From positions 158,783 through 222,782 of the forward strand of contig NZ_FNFB01000009.1 of the NCBI RefSeq assembly GCF_900100395.1: a DNA stretch of 64,000 nt, in the 5' to 3' direction. Positions 7,768 through 16,186 of the stretch are shown here, piece by piece; the first letter of the stretch is position 1, and each line of letters opens with the position of its first letter. The notes beneath the pieces are model-generated. The model was given only the letters and a program-made list of their open reading frames with translations. It had not been told where the DNA came from and ran no database searches. A program made the translations under genes and the position numbers. This stretch comes from Nonomuraea maritima (lineage in GTDB: Bacteria > Actinomycetota > Actinomycetes > Streptosporangiales > Streptosporangiaceae).

Positions 7768-9131
7768 ATGGTGTCCATTCTCGATGGCCTCAAGGCCGCG
7801 GTTCCCGAGAACCGGATCTTCCTCGACGACGACGTGATGGCCGCGTACGCGCGCGACCAGGCCGCCTGGGCGCCCGCCGGCCGGCCGCTCGCCCTGGTCA
7901 AGCCCGAGGACGCCGAGCAGGTGCGGGCCGTCGTGGCCGCCTGCGCGGAGCACCGGGTGCCGGTGGTGACCCGGGGCGCGGGCACCGGGCTGTCCGGCGG
8001 CGCGAACGCCGTCGACGGGTGCGTGCTGCTCGCCCTCGACGGCATGGACCGCATCCTGGAGATCGACGCCGACGAGCAGCTGGCCGTCGTGCAGCCGGGC
8101 GTGATCAACGACCACCTGCGGGCGGCCGTGGCGGAGCACGGCCTGTGGTACCCGCCCGACCCGGCCAGCTCCCCGTGGTCGACGATCGGCGGCAACGTGG
8201 CCACCAACGCGGGCGGCGTCTGCTGCGTCAAGTACGGCGTGACCCGCGACTACGTGCTCGGCCTGCGGGTCGTGACCGCCGCCGGCGACCTCGTGTCGGT
8301 CGGCCGCCGCACCCGCAAGGGCGTGGCGGGGTACGACCTGACCGCCCTGTTCGTCGGTCCGAGGGCACCCTCGGCGTGATCACCGAGGTCACCGTACGGC
8401 TGCTGCCGCTGCCGGTGGCCCCGCCGCAGGCGGTCGTGGGGGCGTTCGCCTCGCTGGTCGCGGCGGGCAGGGGAGTGGCGGCGGTCGCCGCGTCCGGAAT
8501 CATGCCCGCCGCGCTGGAGCTGGTCGACCGCTACTGCCTGCGCGCGGTGGACGACTGGAAGAACATGGGCCTGACCGACCTCGGCGACGTCCTGCTGCTC
8601 GGCCGGATCGACACGGGCGACGAGGCAGCGGCGGCGGCGATGCAGGACTGCTTCGACGCCGCGGGGGCGACGTGGAGCACCCGCTCGACCGACGTGGAGG
8701 AGGCCGACGCGCTGTTCGCGGCCCGCCGGCTCGCGTACCCGGCGCTCGAACGCCTCGGCCCGGTGCTCACCGAGGACGTGTGCGTGCCGCGCGGCCTCGT
8801 CCCCGAGATGCTCGGCCGCATCGAGGAGCGCGGCAAGGAGTACGGCGTGCTCATCGCCAGCATCGCGCACGCCGGCGACGGCAACCTGCACCCGCTGATC
8901 GTCGTCCAGCCGGGCGACGACGACGCCCGCGCGCGAGCCCAGCTCGCGTTCGAGGCCATCCTCGACGACGCGGTCGCGCTCGGCGGCACGGTCACCGGCG
9001 AACACGGCGTCGGCTTGCTGAAGAAACGCGGCATGCACGCCGAACTCGGCCCCGACGTCGTCCGCCTGAACCAAGCCATCAAGACCGCCTTCGACCCCCA
9101 CGGCATCCTCAACCCCGGCAAGGCCGTCTGA
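7768..9131 (+). pseudogene. FAD-linked oxidase (GlcD/D-lactate dehydrogenase type), frameshifted
   Basis: The first part (7768-8357) encodes the FAD_binding_4 domain, with VVTRGAGTGLSGGAN, the FAD-site PPDPASSPWSTIGGNVATNAGG and GYDLTALFVG. The second part continues in another frame with EGTLGVITEVTVRLLPLP, then the C-terminal oxidase domain with HAGDGNLHP and TGEHGVGLLKK, and ends LNPGKAV. The frames meet at about 8357, where GTCGGTCCGAG lacks one base of the expected GTCGGCTCCGAG (Gly-Ser-Glu). One base restored gives an intact glycolate/lactate oxidase of about 454 aa. It is either a real one-base deletion or a sequencing error. ATG 7768 is preferred; GTG 7771 is possible. Confidence 0.85.
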
Positions 9132-9256
9132 CCTACTCGCTGTACTCCTGCGTGCCGTGGACTGTGAGCAGGTGGAGGGAGTGAGGCGGTGGAGCCCCGG
9201 CGGCAGGAGTGGTACGGCATAGTGGACCGCCGCAAATTGCGAGATCGAGGAATATT

Positions 9257-9613
9257 ATGGATGAGCCCTATTTTCACTGGGAAGACGACGGTTTCACGGT
9301 GGACATCTTGGGTGATAGAGACGTCGATGTAAAAGATCTGGAGGTCGGTGATTCAATCATCACTCTGTCGACGGGAGAGCGATACAGCGCCCTGTTGATC
9401 ACAATGGAAGAGCTCGTGCGAATCATGGATCGCCATGCCCGGTCCGGCGAATCTCTTTCTGGCAGGTATTTTTGCGCGCCCGATCTTGTTGTCATGAAGG
9501 AAAAAGGAGTCATATCAATGATTGATGTCATTCGCGATATCCTGCAATCGGGGGATGTCTCCACGCTACCGAGAATTGGTGGCGAGGGCCGGCTCGTCTT
9601 GCCAGAGATGTAA
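9257..9613 (+). CDS. Hypothetical protein, 118 aa, low G+C
   Basis: I do not recognise this protein. It begins MDEPYFHWEDDGF, is acidic overall, and has alternating hydrophobic strands (VDVKDLEVGDSIITLS) followed by helical segments (LVRIMDRHAR, MIDVIRDILQ). No signal peptide, membrane helix or Cys cluster is seen. CGAGGAAT lies just upstream of ATG 9257. Codon use is clearly more AT-rich than its neighbours, suggesting transfer. It stands alone after the broken oxidase. A cytoplasmic single-domain protein, possibly immunity-like, is all that can be said. Confidence 0.7.
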   Translation: MDEPYFHWEDDGFTVDILGDRDVDVKDLEVGDSIITLSTGERYSALLITMEELVRIMDRHARSGESLSGRYFCAPDLVVMKEKGVISMIDVIRDILQSGDVSTLPRIGGEGRLVLPEM

Positions 9614-10293
9614 GCGAAGATCCTTGGCCCGATGATCCGTGTTCACCTCGGTGACTCATGTTGCAGTTTTGTACGCTGAACCAGGATCTGTAGCGAAGTT
9701 ACCCGATCACTCTCTTGTAACGTCTCCTTTTACTGTATCGGTAGGTCTTGATTCTTTCGGCTCCATCACGGGACGTAGGTGCTGCATCGTCAGAAATGCG
9801 CTCTGAACTGCGAACCTGTCGTGTCCTTGAACACCGGTCGCGCTTGCCACGCATACGTGGCCGCTGTACGCCAGGCCCCAATCCCCGCAGGCGTTCGCCC
9901 GATCTGATGGCCCTCTGCGGGCCAATGCGGCGTTTGTAGCGTCGGTGTAGCGGTGGCAGCCGGCCGGTTCAGAGCCGGTCCCGCTCCACCACTCATAGCG
10001 ATGGCATTCCGCTGGCTGCACTCGATCGCGCCGAGTATGCGCGAGATGTTGCCCCGACGGCGCACGAAGGTAAGCGCCGTAGAGTATCGCGGGGCCCGGC
10101 GTGGTCGTGGGCGGCGGGTAGAGCGGATCGGCGGGATTCTGCGCACCGATGGATCTAGCGCGAGGCTGTCGTGGACGTCGACGGCGCTGATCGTGGCAGT
10201 GAAGGGTAGGCCGATTGCTTCCGTGGTGAGGCGGATCTTCGACGCCGCTGCTTCTCGGCGATCTTCACGGAGGTCGGGCTGCAGGCCGCCGAC
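9614..10293. other. Gene-poor stretch, no supported gene
   Basis: About 680 bases with locally lower G+C at the left and only short, unconvincing ORFs. A segment at 9917-9991 has tRNA-like pieces (GCGGG near one end, CCCGCTCCA near the other, an arm with loop TTCAGAG) but does not fold into a complete tRNA. It may be a decayed attachment region of an integrated element. Confidence 0.4.
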
Positions 10294-10848
10294 ATGACCG
10301 AACAGCTGAACCTGTGCCAGAACATCAACATCGAACCGGGTCGGCGTAGCCGGACGCTCACCGGGTGGCAGTCCAGCGGCCTCGGAGGAGGCCAGGTCAC
10401 GCCCGTGGCGCAGCGCCCGGCCGAATCCCGTCAGGCCGCCGGCGTGCGGAGATACTGCGGCAAGGTGTGCAGCAACCTGGGCAAGGTGAAGAACGCTGTC
10501 CCCGGGCAGTGGCACAACAACAAGCCCAAGCTGTACGAGGGTTCGGGCTACATCTATGTGTGGGAGCCGGACCATCCCCATGCCCGCCGCTACGGCTGGG
10601 TGTTTGAGCACAGGCTGGTCATGGAGAAGGTGCTCGGGCGGTACCTCACGCAGGAGGAAGAGGTCAACCACATCAACGAGGTCAAGGACGACAACCGGCC
10701 GGAGAACCTCGAAGTGCTGGACGAGGCCACGCACACCCGCATCACCTTCACGAGCCACCGGAGCAAGGTGAAGGCAAAGCACGATGCGCCGGAGGCCAAG
10801 TTGGCGGAGTACGAGCGCCGGTTCGGCCCTCTTCCCTCGGGGACGTAA
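10294..10848 (+). CDS. HNH endonuclease
   Basis: A 184-aa protein whose C-terminal half holds the HNH_3-type nuclease core. EHRLVMEKVLGR precedes the catalytic VNHINEVKDDNRPENLEVL (His-Asn-His equivalents), as in phage and homing-type HNH nucleases. The N-terminal half has a possible zinc pair, RRYCGKVCSN, and a basic linker. ATG 10294 is the first in-frame ATG; no strong ribosome site is visible, so the true start may be internal. With the adjacent HTH protein and FtsK fragment it suggests a phage or integrative-element remnant. Confidence 0.75.
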   Translation: MTEQLNLCQNINIEPGRRSRTLTGWQSSGLGGGQVTPVAQRPAESRQAAGVRRYCGKVCSNLGKVKNAVPGQWHNNKPKLYEGSGYIYVWEPDHPHARRYGWVFEHRLVMEKVLGRYLTQEEEVNHINEVKDDNRPENLEVLDEATHTRITFTSHRSKVKAKHDAPEAKLAEYERRFGPLPSGT

Positions 10849-10941
10849 GCGGCGCGTCCTGTCATGATGTGCGCGGTTCACGGGGGACGGTGCGTGGTGG
10901 CCGTCGTCCGGTTACGGGGGTGCTGGACGGCGGCGGCGCCC

Positions 10942-11499
10942 ATGCCCGGGAGGGTGCGGCAAGACGTTGACTCCGCAGGTGGCCATCATGCGGGGCGTGA
11001 CCGATCTACTCTCCCCCTTCCAGGTCGCGGCAGCACCATCCAGGCCGCGGCCGCCGACTACGTGGCGGGCAAACCAGTGCGGGAGATCGCCCGCGCGCAC
11101 GGCTGCTCCGTGGCCGTGCTGTACCGGGAGTTCCGAGGCGCCGGGGTGGCATTGCGCGGCCGCGACACGCAGGCCGTGGAAGGCGCGAACCAGATCGTGG
11201 GCGCGTACGCTCGGGGCCTGCCGATGCACGAGATCTGCGCCCGGTACAAGGTGGCCAAGTCCACCGAGGGCCGCCTGGTCGACGAGGCGGAAGGGGTGCC
11301 GCGCCGCCCGTCTGGGAAGCCGCGCCGCGTCCAGTGGGACGTCGTGGAGGCGGCGGTACGCGGGGGTATGACCGCTGCGGAGGCAGCCACGGTGGGCGGG
11401 TGCTCGCCGCGGCAGGTCGCTCGACTGCTGCATCGACTCGGCTGGGCATGGGACGGCCGCCGGTGGCTGCCGCCGGCGGCCGTGAAGGGTGCCCACTAG
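10942..11499 (+). CDS. Helix-turn-helix DNA-binding protein
   Basis: A protein of about 185 aa with repeated helix-turn-helix units. The first is YVAGKPVREIARAHGCSVAV, the second YARGLPMHEICARYKVAK, and the third AVRGGMTAAEAATVGGCSPR followed by a recognition helix. The pattern resembles the HTH_7/resolvase tail or Sigma-70-region-4-like repeats of phage and transposon proteins. The N-terminus is uncertain: the frame is open from 10864, the first 40 residues look non-protein-like, and no clear ribosome site is visible. The function is unassigned beyond DNA binding. Confidence 0.5.
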   Translation: MPGRVRQDVDSAGGHHAGRDRSTLPLPGRGSTIQAAAADYVAGKPVREIARAHGCSVAVLYREFRGAGVALRGRDTQAVEGANQIVGAYARGLPMHEICARYKVAKSTEGRLVDEAEGVPRRPSGKPRRVQWDVVEAAVRGGMTAAEAATVGGCSPRQVARLLHRLGWAWDGRRWLPPAAVKGAH

Positions 11500-11720
11500 A
11501 CCAGCTCGGCGAACAGGTCGTCTTGCTGCGCCTCGATCACGACTTCCACCCGGTGGATCTCCGGGTCCTGCTCGCGGGCCTTCGTCTCCCACCGTTGGGC
11601 GTGCTGGCGCGTCTTGACGACGGCCTGGTGCGCGCCCACTACGGGCGTGCGCCGACGCTGCGGCGGGGAAGGCGCAGTCCGCTGTGAGCCTGCGACCGCT
11701 TCCTGCGAGTTTCCTGTCAA
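11496..11720 (-). CDS. Possible small hypothetical protein
   Basis: A 74-aa frame ending EIHRVEVVIEAQQDDLFAELV, which looks protein-like (amphipathic and acidic at the end). It would start with TTG. An ATG beginning MAIDRKLAGS in the overlapping frame just upstream hints at a frameshifted longer gene. It overlaps the HTH gene stop tail-to-tail. Low confidence. Confidence 0.3.
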   Translation of the reverse strand: MTGNSQEAVAGSQRTAPSPPQRRRTPVVGAHQAVVKTRQHAQRWETKAREQDPEIHRVEVVIEAQQDDLFAELV

Positions 11721-11795
11721 TCGCCATCAGACGTGCACCGAAACGGCCGATGGCGCGTCCTACCCCGTCCGTATCTGAACCCTCAGGAGCCACAC

Positions 11796-12428
11796 ATGCG
11801 TTTCCCCTTACGCGCCCTCGTCGGCCTCACCGCGCTCGCGCTCGCTGGAACGTTCCTCACCACAGCGCCGGCTACCGCCCAGACCCCGACGGCAGCTGCG
11901 GCCGCCACGTACCGGGGTGAAGGCGACGACGTCGTGCGCATCCCCGCCACCACGGCGGCGACCCTCGTAAAGGCGACGCACAGCGGCGAACGGAACTTCG
12001 TCGTGTGGGCGCTCGACAGCAACGGCGAGAAAGTAGATTTGGTCGCCAATGTGATCGGCGACTACAAGGGCACGAAGGCGTTCAACACCATCACCCCTCG
12101 GAAGGTGCGCACTCTCGAGGTGTCCGCCGACGGCGCATGGACGCTGCAGGTCCTGCCGATGAGCAAGGCCCGCTACTGGGCGATCAACGCCAAGGGCAAC
12201 GGGTCGGACGTGCTGAAGCTCACCTCGCCGAGCAAGGGCATGCACCGTCTGACTATCCGGCACAGCGGCGAGCGGAACTTCGTCATCTGGGCGCTGGACA
12301 ACAACGGCCGCGCGAAGCGCCTGCTGGTCAACAAGATCGGCGACTACAAGGGCCGTGTCGTGCTTCCGGCTGGAATCCGTTACGCGACGGTCGAGGCTGA
12401 TGGGTCTTGGAGTATTACCCGCTCGTAA
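11796..12428 (+). CDS. Secreted protein with two tandem beta-type repeats
   Basis: A 210-aa protein. It has a Sec signal peptide (RFPLRALVGLTALALAG...) with cleavage likely after APATA. The mature part is two copies of a module of about 75-80 residues. Shared signposts are GEGDDVVRIP / GNGSDVLKL, then HSGERNFVVWALDSNGE / HSGERNFVIWALDNNGR, then IGDYKG in each. The repeated strands suggest a beta-sandwich resembling pre-peptidase C-terminal domains. No catalytic motif is visible. ATG 11796 follows CAGGAG and marks the signal peptide start. Extracellular binding is a guess. Confidence 0.7.
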   Translation: MRFPLRALVGLTALALAGTFLTTAPATAQTPTAAAAATYRGEGDDVVRIPATTAATLVKATHSGERNFVVWALDSNGEKVDLVANVIGDYKGTKAFNTITPRKVRTLEVSADGAWTLQVLPMSKARYWAINAKGNGSDVLKLTSPSKGMHRLTIRHSGERNFVIWALDNNGRAKRLLVNKIGDYKGRVVLPAGIRYATVEADGSWSITRS

Positions 12429-12527
12429 CGTTCGGAGGCGCCCGGTCGCTTGGCGTCATGCTCGGCGTGGCCGGCAACGCTGTATCCAACGGCATCGGCT
12501 TGTAACCAGCAGACGCGACGAAAACGG

Positions 12528-12560
12528 CCCCCGCCCCCTCCGTAGTGGAGGAGACGGGGG
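12528..12560. terminator. GC-rich hairpin between convergent genes
   Basis: CCCCCG (12528-12533) pairs with CGGGGG (12555-12560), and inside it CTCC pairs with GGAG around a GTAGT loop. It lies about 100 bases after the secreted-protein gene, before the convergent FtsK fragment. No U-run follows. Confidence 0.5.
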
Positions 12561-12641
12561 TGGTCACCGTTTCCCGAGGATCGCTAGCGGCACCGCTGGG
12601 TGCGGCCGCCCGCGCGGTGCACAGCTGTCATCGTGGACAGG

Positions 12642-13081
12642 TCACGCCACCTGCTGCATGCGGCAGTCGTGGCCGATGTGGATGTGGTAAGACCGCAGGC
12701 CCTCGGTCACGCGGAGTCCTTCTTGGGTGTAGTGGGGCACGAGGTCGGCGAGCAGCGTGGGCAGGTCGTCGGCTTGGCCAGTACCTCGCGGGCCTTGGAC
12801 CCTTCGCTGGGGCCGACGATGTTGTGGGATTCGAGGAGGTCCATCAGCCGTCCTGCCTTGGCGAAGCCGACGCGGAGCTTGCGCTGCAGCATCGACGTGG
12901 ATCCGAACTGCGTGGTGATGACCAGCTCGGCGGCCTGTGCGAACAGGTCGGCGTCGTCGCCCAGGTCCTCGCCGCCGGTCGTGGTGGTGCGCGGGGCGAG
13001 CTCCTCAAGCGGCCGTGTCGTGGTGGTGGCGCTGGTCGGAGCGGGCGACAGTGGTTCGGGCCGGTGCTGGGGTCCTGGCAA
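12642..13081 (-). pseudogene. FtsK/SpoIIIE gamma-domain fragment
   Basis: The frame from 13081 carries the FtsK gamma winged helix: [20 protein letters not shown], then [24 protein letters not shown] and [12 protein letters not shown]. This is the DNA-sequence-reading tail of FtsK-type translocases. No motor domain is upstream. After REVL the frame shifts; the sensible continuation ([17 protein letters not shown]... to a stop at 12642-12644) lies in another frame. Chromosomal FtsK and actinomycete integrative-element Tra proteins both carry such domains. I read it as the leftover of an element transfer gene; a separate small gene for the last part is possible. Confidence 0.6.
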
Positions 13082-13304
13082 GTGGAGGGAACTGGCTAGT
13101 CGGGGTGGTTCGTAGTGACATCGGAGCCATGTTGCTCACCGGAGTGAGCAACAGACCCGGCTTCGAGACGGCGCAGCTCGTCAGCGGGTGAGTGGTTCTC
13201 CGCCGAGGGCCCCGTCCTCTGGTCGGCCCCGTCGGGCCGGGGGAGTGGGCTGAATCACTCCTTTTTAATCGGTACAAATCAGGCATTTGGGCATATTTCA
13301 GGCC

Positions 13305-13826
13305 ATGGAATGCATCACTCGTACCGCGCTCGGTTCCTTCGAGGAGACCGTCGGCCGCCTCAAGGAACTGATCGTCGCGCGGGGGCTGACGCTCTTCGCC
13401 GTCATCGAGCACGACGTCGCCGCCGCGACGGCCGGGCTGAAGATGCGCCCGTGCAAGGTCATGGTCTTCGGCAGCCCCGAGGCGGGCGCCCCGGTCATGA
13501 TCGCCTCTCCGCTGGCCGCTCTGGACCTGCCCCTGAAGCTCCTCGTCTGGCAGGACGCCTCCGGCAAGACCAGGGTGAGCCACCACGTCGTCAGCGAGCT
13601 GCAGCACCGCCACGGCCTCATCGGCGAGCAGGCCGCGCCGCTGCACGCGCTGGAGGAGCTGGCCTGCGCGGTGACGGGCACGGGCGGCGGCGCGGCGTTC
13701 GAGTGCCGTGACGGTCAGGGGCCCGGCTCGCGGGCGAAGCGGCCAGGATCGGCGGCGACGACGTCGGAGATGGTGGACGGCGGCCTGCCGAGGAGCCGGC
13801 GGATGTCGGAGGTGACACGGTCGTAG
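13305..13826 (+). CDS. DUF302 domain protein
   Basis: The first ~125 residues fit DUF302: SFEETVGRLKELIVARGLTLFAVIEHD, then MRPCKVMVFGSPEAG and PLKLLVWQD, ending near LEELACAVTG. The family is small and cytoplasmic, of unknown function, and often near redox genes. The last ~45 residues are the antisense of the neighbouring NmrA-like gene and look unnatural, so the original stop has probably been lost. ATG 13305 is used; an in-frame TTG lies at 13287. No clear ribosome site is seen. Confidence 0.75.
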   Translation: MECITRTALGSFEETVGRLKELIVARGLTLFAVIEHDVAAATAGLKMRPCKVMVFGSPEAGAPVMIASPLAALDLPLKLLVWQDASGKTRVSHHVVSELQHRHGLIGEQAAPLHALEELACAVTGTGGGAAFECRDGQGPGSRAKRPGSAATTSEMVDGGLPRSRRMSEVTRS

Positions 13827-14632
13827 CGGTTCGCCGCGTGCAGGCGCGCCATCGAGGACAGGTGCCGGCGCACGTGGTCCGGCAGCCCGAGCGGATCGAG
13901 TTCGCGCCGCACCCACTCCTCGTACGGCATGTCCACGTACGTGATGGTCCGGCCGAGCGCGGCGCTGAACTCCTCGGCGATCTGGCGCATGTCGCGGGAG
14001 GACGCGCCGGTCAGCTGGTATACGGCTCCGGCGTGGGTGTCCGGGTCGGACAGGACGGTGGTCACCACGTCGGCGACGTCGCGGGCCGCGACCGGTGAGG
14101 TGCGGCCCGTCCCGAACGGCAGGCGGATCTCGTCGTCCCGCCGGATCGTCCGGGCGGCCACCTCGCGCAGCAGTGGGTTCTCCATGAACATGGTCGGTCT
14201 GACGTGGACGACCGGCAGGCCCGACCAGTCGAGCAGCTGCTCGCTCAGCCAGTGCTGACGCTGCTGGACGGATTCGGCGGTGCTGCGCACGTCCATCTGC
14301 GAGACGGTCATCTGCGACATGTTCACGAAGAGCCGCAGCTCTCCGTGGGCGCGCGCAGCCGCGGCGGCGGCGGCCGTCGCCTCGACATACCGGGGCGAGA
14401 CGGTCATCCCGAAGTACAGCCGGTCGCAGCCGTCCAGCGCGCGGGCGACGTCCGCGGCGAGGGTCAGGTCACCGACGACCACCTCGGCCCCGGCCGAGCG
14501 GAGGGCGACCGACCGGTCGTCCTCGCGGCGGACCATGGCGCGCACCGGGCGGCCTCGCTCCAGCTGGTCGCCGGCCACCATGCGGCCGATGGCGCCGGCG
14601 GCCCCGGTGACCAGGATCGGGAAGTCAGGCAC
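13715..14632 (-). CDS. NmrA-like NAD(P)-binding oxidoreductase
   Basis: A 305-aa atypical short-chain dehydrogenase. The dinucleotide site is ILVTGAAGAIGRMV at the N-terminus, followed by AMVRREDD and VVVGDLTLAADVARALDGCD. The middle part has VHVRPTMFMENPLL and the C-terminal part VYQLTGASSRDMRQIAEEFS, as in NmrA/azoreductase-like sensors and reductases. The usual YxxxK pair is not evident, as is common in NmrA proteins. GTG 14632 is chosen because AGGGAC precedes it; a TTG start at 14665 is possible. It overlaps the DUF302 gene tail-to-tail. Confidence 0.8.
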   Translation of the reverse strand: MPDFPILVTGAAGAIGRMVAGDQLERGRPVRAMVRREDDRSVALRSAGAEVVVGDLTLAADVARALDGCDRLYFGMTVSPRYVEATAAAAAAARAHGELRLFVNMSQMTVSQMDVRSTAESVQQRQHWLSEQLLDWSGLPVVHVRPTMFMENPLLREVAARTIRRDDEIRLPFGTGRTSPVAARDVADVVTTVLSDPDTHAGAVYQLTGASSRDMRQIAEEFSAALGRTITYVDMPYEEWVRRELDPLGLPDHVRRHLSSMARLHAANRYDRVTSDIRRLLGRPPSTISDVVAADPGRFAREPGP

Positions 14633-14692
14633 GGTCCCTGACTGACCGCGCTCGCCTGCCGGCAAACCCCGGATCGGGTAGGCATACGCTCA

Positions 14693-15559
14693 TCAGCAGC
14701 CGGTCTTCACGAGCCCGTACTCCGTGAACATCCGCGTCTCGCGGACCCAGCACCGCCGGGCGGTCACCGAGCTCACACCCGGTAACCCCGCCAGCCGACG
14801 GCGAGGCGACTCCCAGTCGGCCCCTGGCCGCAGCCACAGCAGGTACGACTCCGGCATGTCAGCCACCTTGGTGGCCTTGACCAGCGCTTCGTTCTCCCTG
14901 AACGCTTCGGCGAAGCCACGGTACGCCGTCGCCTGGTCCTCGTACCTGTACGTGACGAGCCCGGGGACCCGCTCGACGGCGGCGACGACCGCCCGTTTCT
15001 CCGCGGCCGTGACCTTGTTCGCCTTGCGCCGTCCGCGCAGGCAGGAGGACATGGCCGAGTCCTTCGTGCACAGGAACACGGTCAGGTCAGGACCCGTCGC
15101 CGGGTCGCCATGGGTCTCCGCCTGGTCGACGACGTACCCCACTGCCGCCGGCCGGTTCGCCAAGGCCGTGATCCGTCCGCGGTCGGCCACTCTCGACACC
15201 CGCACGCGGAACGACTCCGGCAGGTCCTCGGCCAGCACCTTCTCGTGGTCGGCGAACTCCCGGCGGAAGTTCGCGTACGCCGCCGCCCGGCTCACGAACC
15301 GCACCTCGGTCACCTCGGGCGTCTTCTTCAGGTACGCCTCGACGTCCCGCCGCTGCTTCGCCGTCGCGTACCGCTTGTGGCGCCCGTACGTGGCAGGCGT
15401 GCAGAGGAAGACCGCGATCTCGAAGTCGCCGGTCACGCGGACCTCCGGGCGGCTCGGGTCCGCCTCGGCGGACCCGACCGGCACGGTCATTCCCGCAAGC
15501 GCCACGACGGCGGTCACCCGCCATAACCCGTTCTTCACCGAACGCATGATCGCAGGCAT
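14693..15559 (-). CDS. Secreted protein with two FtsX-extracellular-like domains
   Basis: A 288-aa exported protein. A signal sequence of about 33 residues (hydrophobic core VVALAGMTVPVG) is followed by two similar domains. Each starts with a strand ending in VFLC (IAVFLC, LTVFLC). Each continues with a charged helix, a V-x-x-V-x-Y/F strand, a YANFRREFAD / YRGFAEAFRE helix, and DLPESFRVRV / DMPESYLLWL. This order is that of the FtsX extracellular domain, which activates peptidoglycan hydrolases. Here there are two copies and no permease segments. Four or more Cys could form disulfides. ATG 15547 is an alternative start. Confidence 0.7.
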   Translation of the reverse strand: MPAIMRSVKNGLWRVTAVVALAGMTVPVGSAEADPSRPEVRVTGDFEIAVFLCTPATYGRHKRYATAKQRRDVEAYLKKTPEVTEVRFVSRAAAYANFRREFADHEKVLAEDLPESFRVRVSRVADRGRITALANRPAAVGYVVDQAETHGDPATGPDLTVFLCTKDSAMSSCLRGRRKANKVTAAEKRAVVAAVERVPGLVTYRYEDQATAYRGFAEAFRENEALVKATKVADMPESYLLWLRPGADWESPRRRLAGLPGVSSVTARRCWVRETRMFTEYGLVKTGC

Positions 15560-15683
15560 CCGCCCCGGCGTCTCCGCAATTTCGATCAGGCACGGCCGGT
15601 GCCCTGGCTCGCGGGACAGCGATCTTACCGCTGTCCTGCGGCCTGGTCCGAGCAGGGGGTACGCGGGCTCTAAGCTTGCGCGG

Positions 15684-16157
15684 ATGGAGATCCGCCCCCG
15701 AACCCCGGCCGACCTGGACGCCTGCGTCGAGGCGCTCGCCGCCGTCCAGGTCGCCGACCGCTACCCCGTCGACTGGCCCGACGACCCGGCCCGCTGGCTC
15801 ACCCCCGACGGCGTGACCGGCGCCTGGATCGCGGTCGAGGACGCGTCCGTGCTGGGCCACGTCGCGGTCACCCACGACGGGGAGATCACCCGGCTGTACG
15901 TCGCCCCGTCCGCGCGCGGGTGTGGCCTCGCCACGCGCCTCCTCGACACGGTCGCCTCCGCCGTCCGCGGCCCGCTCCGGCTGCAGGTCTCATCGGAGGG
16001 CACGGCCGCCATCGCGTGCTACGAGCGCGCGGGCTGGCGCCGTACCGGCAGCACCCGCGCCACCTGGCACAACGCCGCGGGCGAACCCGCACTGCTCCAC
16101 CACTACGTGAGCCCGTCCCCTGTGGTGTCCCGCACACCGCAGGGCAGCGAGTGTTGA
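15684..16157 (+). CDS. GNAT family N-acetyltransferase
   Basis: A 157-aa GNAT protein. It begins MEIRPRTPADLDACVEALA. The acetyl-CoA site is ITRLYVAPSARGCGLATRLLD (the R/Q-x-x-G-x-G/A loop), followed by the motif-B segment AIACYERAGWRRTG. The substrate is unknown. TAAGCT (15671-15676) lies seven bases before the ATG, so the message may be leaderless. It is divergent from the FtsX-domain gene. Confidence 0.85.
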   Translation: MEIRPRTPADLDACVEALAAVQVADRYPVDWPDDPARWLTPDGVTGAWIAVEDASVLGHVAVTHDGEITRLYVAPSARGCGLATRLLDTVASAVRGPLRLQVSSEGTAAIACYERAGWRRTGSTRATWHNAAGEPALLHHYVSPSPVVSRTPQGSEC

Positions 16158-16186
16158 TGCGGCCAAAGGCGGGCATGTCAGTCTGA

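Noticed and set aside
9917..9991. tRNA-like segment with GCGGG/CCCGC ends, a TTCAGAG arm loop and CCA.
   Set aside because: The T-loop lacks the conserved A, the acceptor has a mismatch, and no proper D and anticodon arms can be drawn at the right spacing. I mention it only as a possible att relic.
9790..10881. Long minus-strand frame opposite the HNH gene.
   Set aside because: It is antisense to a clear HNH nuclease, lacks recognisable motifs and has a composition typical of a shadow frame.
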